From: Calycina herbarum
Taxonomy: Eukaryota > Ascomycota > Leotiomycetes > Helotiales > Pezizellaceae
DNA length: 64,000 nt
Direction of reading: 5' to 3'
Assembly (NCBI GenBank): GCA_001414485.1
Contig: LLEY01000104.1
Location: 62,001-126,000, forward strand
The position numbers and the translations under genes are program-made. Of the stretch, positions 63,112 to 64,000 are shown in pieces. The notes beneath the pieces were generated by a model. The model searched no databases. It saw only the letters and a program-made list of their open reading frames with translations, and was not told the origin of the DNA. Position 1 is the stretch's first letter; each line of letters starts with the position of its first letter.

Positions 63112-63340
63112 ATGATTGTGCTGAGGATATGTGGAGAATGAAGGTTGTGGGTGGTGTGACGACTTTGCAGAGCGACTTGGATGGGTAATAAAGGCTGTGT
63201 GAGGGGACTGTTCAAGGAAAAGGCTACTGGGAGAAACATAAATTGCGGAACTGTTCAGCTGGCACTTGAGATTGGGATTCTCTCGAAGCATGGTTGGTGA
63301 AGCTTGGTTCAAGTGTACCCGAGACAGATAATCAAGGGAA
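63112..63340. other. Intergenic
   Basis: No supported feature. It lies between the broken hypothetical gene and a possible minus-strand gene at the right edge. Confidence 0.4.
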
Positions 63341-63344
63341 ATAA

Positions 63345-64000
63345 TTAATCACTTTCTACCCACACCTGAGGCTCCATCCCTAACTCATCTTCCAGCTCGT
63401 GTGTTTTCCCCAACTTTGTCGTGAAATCGCGCTCCAGGTCGTATAGCTTGGACTGGTGTCTTTAGCTAAAGGCTGGTGAAGTTCATCGATATCATCTTCC
63501 TGAATCTGGCTCTCATTGGACAGAGTTGGAATAGAGGACATGATCTAGCATGGTGGTCAAACTACCGAACAACAGATCAATCTAGTGAGTGATGGGGGTG
63601 AGTGGTGAGGATGAGTAAAGAGGAAATCCGAAAGCCAACGAACAAGCGACAAGTACCCGACGACCAAATCCCACGCACTCCTGCTATCATCCCACCCAAA
63701 GCTCATATCACGCGCAGCCTAGAAACGAAGAATAGATCAATCTGATCAGTGATGAGGATGAGGATGATGATGAGGAGGTCCAAAAGTCAGGGACGAGCAT
63801 ACTTCGGCGGAGCAGCCCTGATTAAAGCTTGATTAGACTACTCACCCGCGAGGACTTCGCATTTCCATTCCATGCGCCAGCATTGTATCTGCCAATTGCA
63901 AATATGCAATGACTTAGTCGCAATTTTGGCCAGCTCCCACTGCCAGGAATCTGCCGAGGAATCTGTTTCCTGGATTATCTTCTTGATCCCAAGACCAAGA
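63345..64000 (-). CDS. Possible multi-exon gene running in from the right edge (partial)
   Basis: At the edge a minus-strand frame is open from 64000 to about 63847 (QETDSSADSWQWELAKIATK, ICNWQIQCWRMEWKCEVLA) and ends at a GTGAGT donor. A second piece at about 63720-63560 (ARDMSFGWDDSRSAWDLVVG) follows a TTTCTAG acceptor, although the phase does not close. A third near 63541-63345 (MSSIPTLSNESQIQEDDIDE, then LERDFTTKLGKTHELEDELG) needs one frame change. It may be a real gene with a poor model, or a decayed one. Family not recognised. Confidence 0.3.
63565..63780. repeat. Two-copy direct repeat of about 48 bp
   Basis: AACAGATCAATCTAGTGAGT, then GATGGGGGTGAGTGGTGAGGATGAG (from about 63569) recurs as AATAGATCAATCTGATCAGT, then GATGAGGATGAGGATGATGATGAGG (from about 63730), about 160 bases downstream. 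Confidence 0.5.

Overview
The window is nuclear DNA of a filamentous ascomycete (Pezizomycotina). Genes carry short GT..AG introns of about 45-70 bases, many with CTAAC/CTAAT-type branch points. The proteins are typical fungal housekeeping families. The left 11 kb is an AT-rich block of repeats in which copies of one sequence differ almost only by C-to-T and G-to-A transitions, the mark of repeat-induced point mutation (RIP). The gene content and this two-speed layout fit Leotiomycetes such as Sclerotiniaceae, but the taxon is an inference.

Layout. 1-11.2 kb: a dead transposon block. A Ty3/gypsy chromovirus (about 1989-9277, two LTRs of about 440 bp) sits in opposite orientation inside another copy of its own family. 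A third LTR lies head-to-head beyond it, followed by the C-terminal half of a Fot1/Pogo transposase. 11.7-19.3 kb: an HP1-like chromodomain/chromoshadow protein (only about 0.5 kb from the heterochromatin-like block), a Nudix hydrolase, and a vigilin/Scp160 multi-KH protein. 19.3-34 kb: a Ste20/PAK kinase and a short-chain dehydrogenase separated by long gene-poor gaps holding MITE-like hairpins and an 11-bp minisatellite. 34-41 kb: a RING-H2 protein, an internally deleted Pogo element with TIRs and TA duplication, a tRNA 3' half with B box, and a WBP11-type splicing factor. 41-50 kb: a 2EXR/F-box-like protein, a secreted protein with a broken frame, a DUF1772 membrane protein, and a degenerate glucose-oxidase-like GMC gene. 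52-58 kb: a compact endomembrane group (Ysc84/Lsb3 SH3 protein, Sft1-like SNARE, Age2-type ArfGAP) plus methionine-R-sulfoxide reductase. 58-64 kb: orphan-like genes, one with two in-frame stops, and several tandem repeats.

The genes do not form one pathway. Themes that recur are membrane traffic and actin (Ysc84, Sft1, ArfGAP, Ste20) and RNA handling (Scp160, WBP11). I found no CRISPR array and no convincing biosynthetic cluster. The most unusual structures are the self-nested retrotransposon with a candidate antisense ORF, the four-copy MITE family sharing a GCGGCAGTAA-containing TIR, the gutted glucose oxidase gene, and a 26-bp repeat translated in all three frames.
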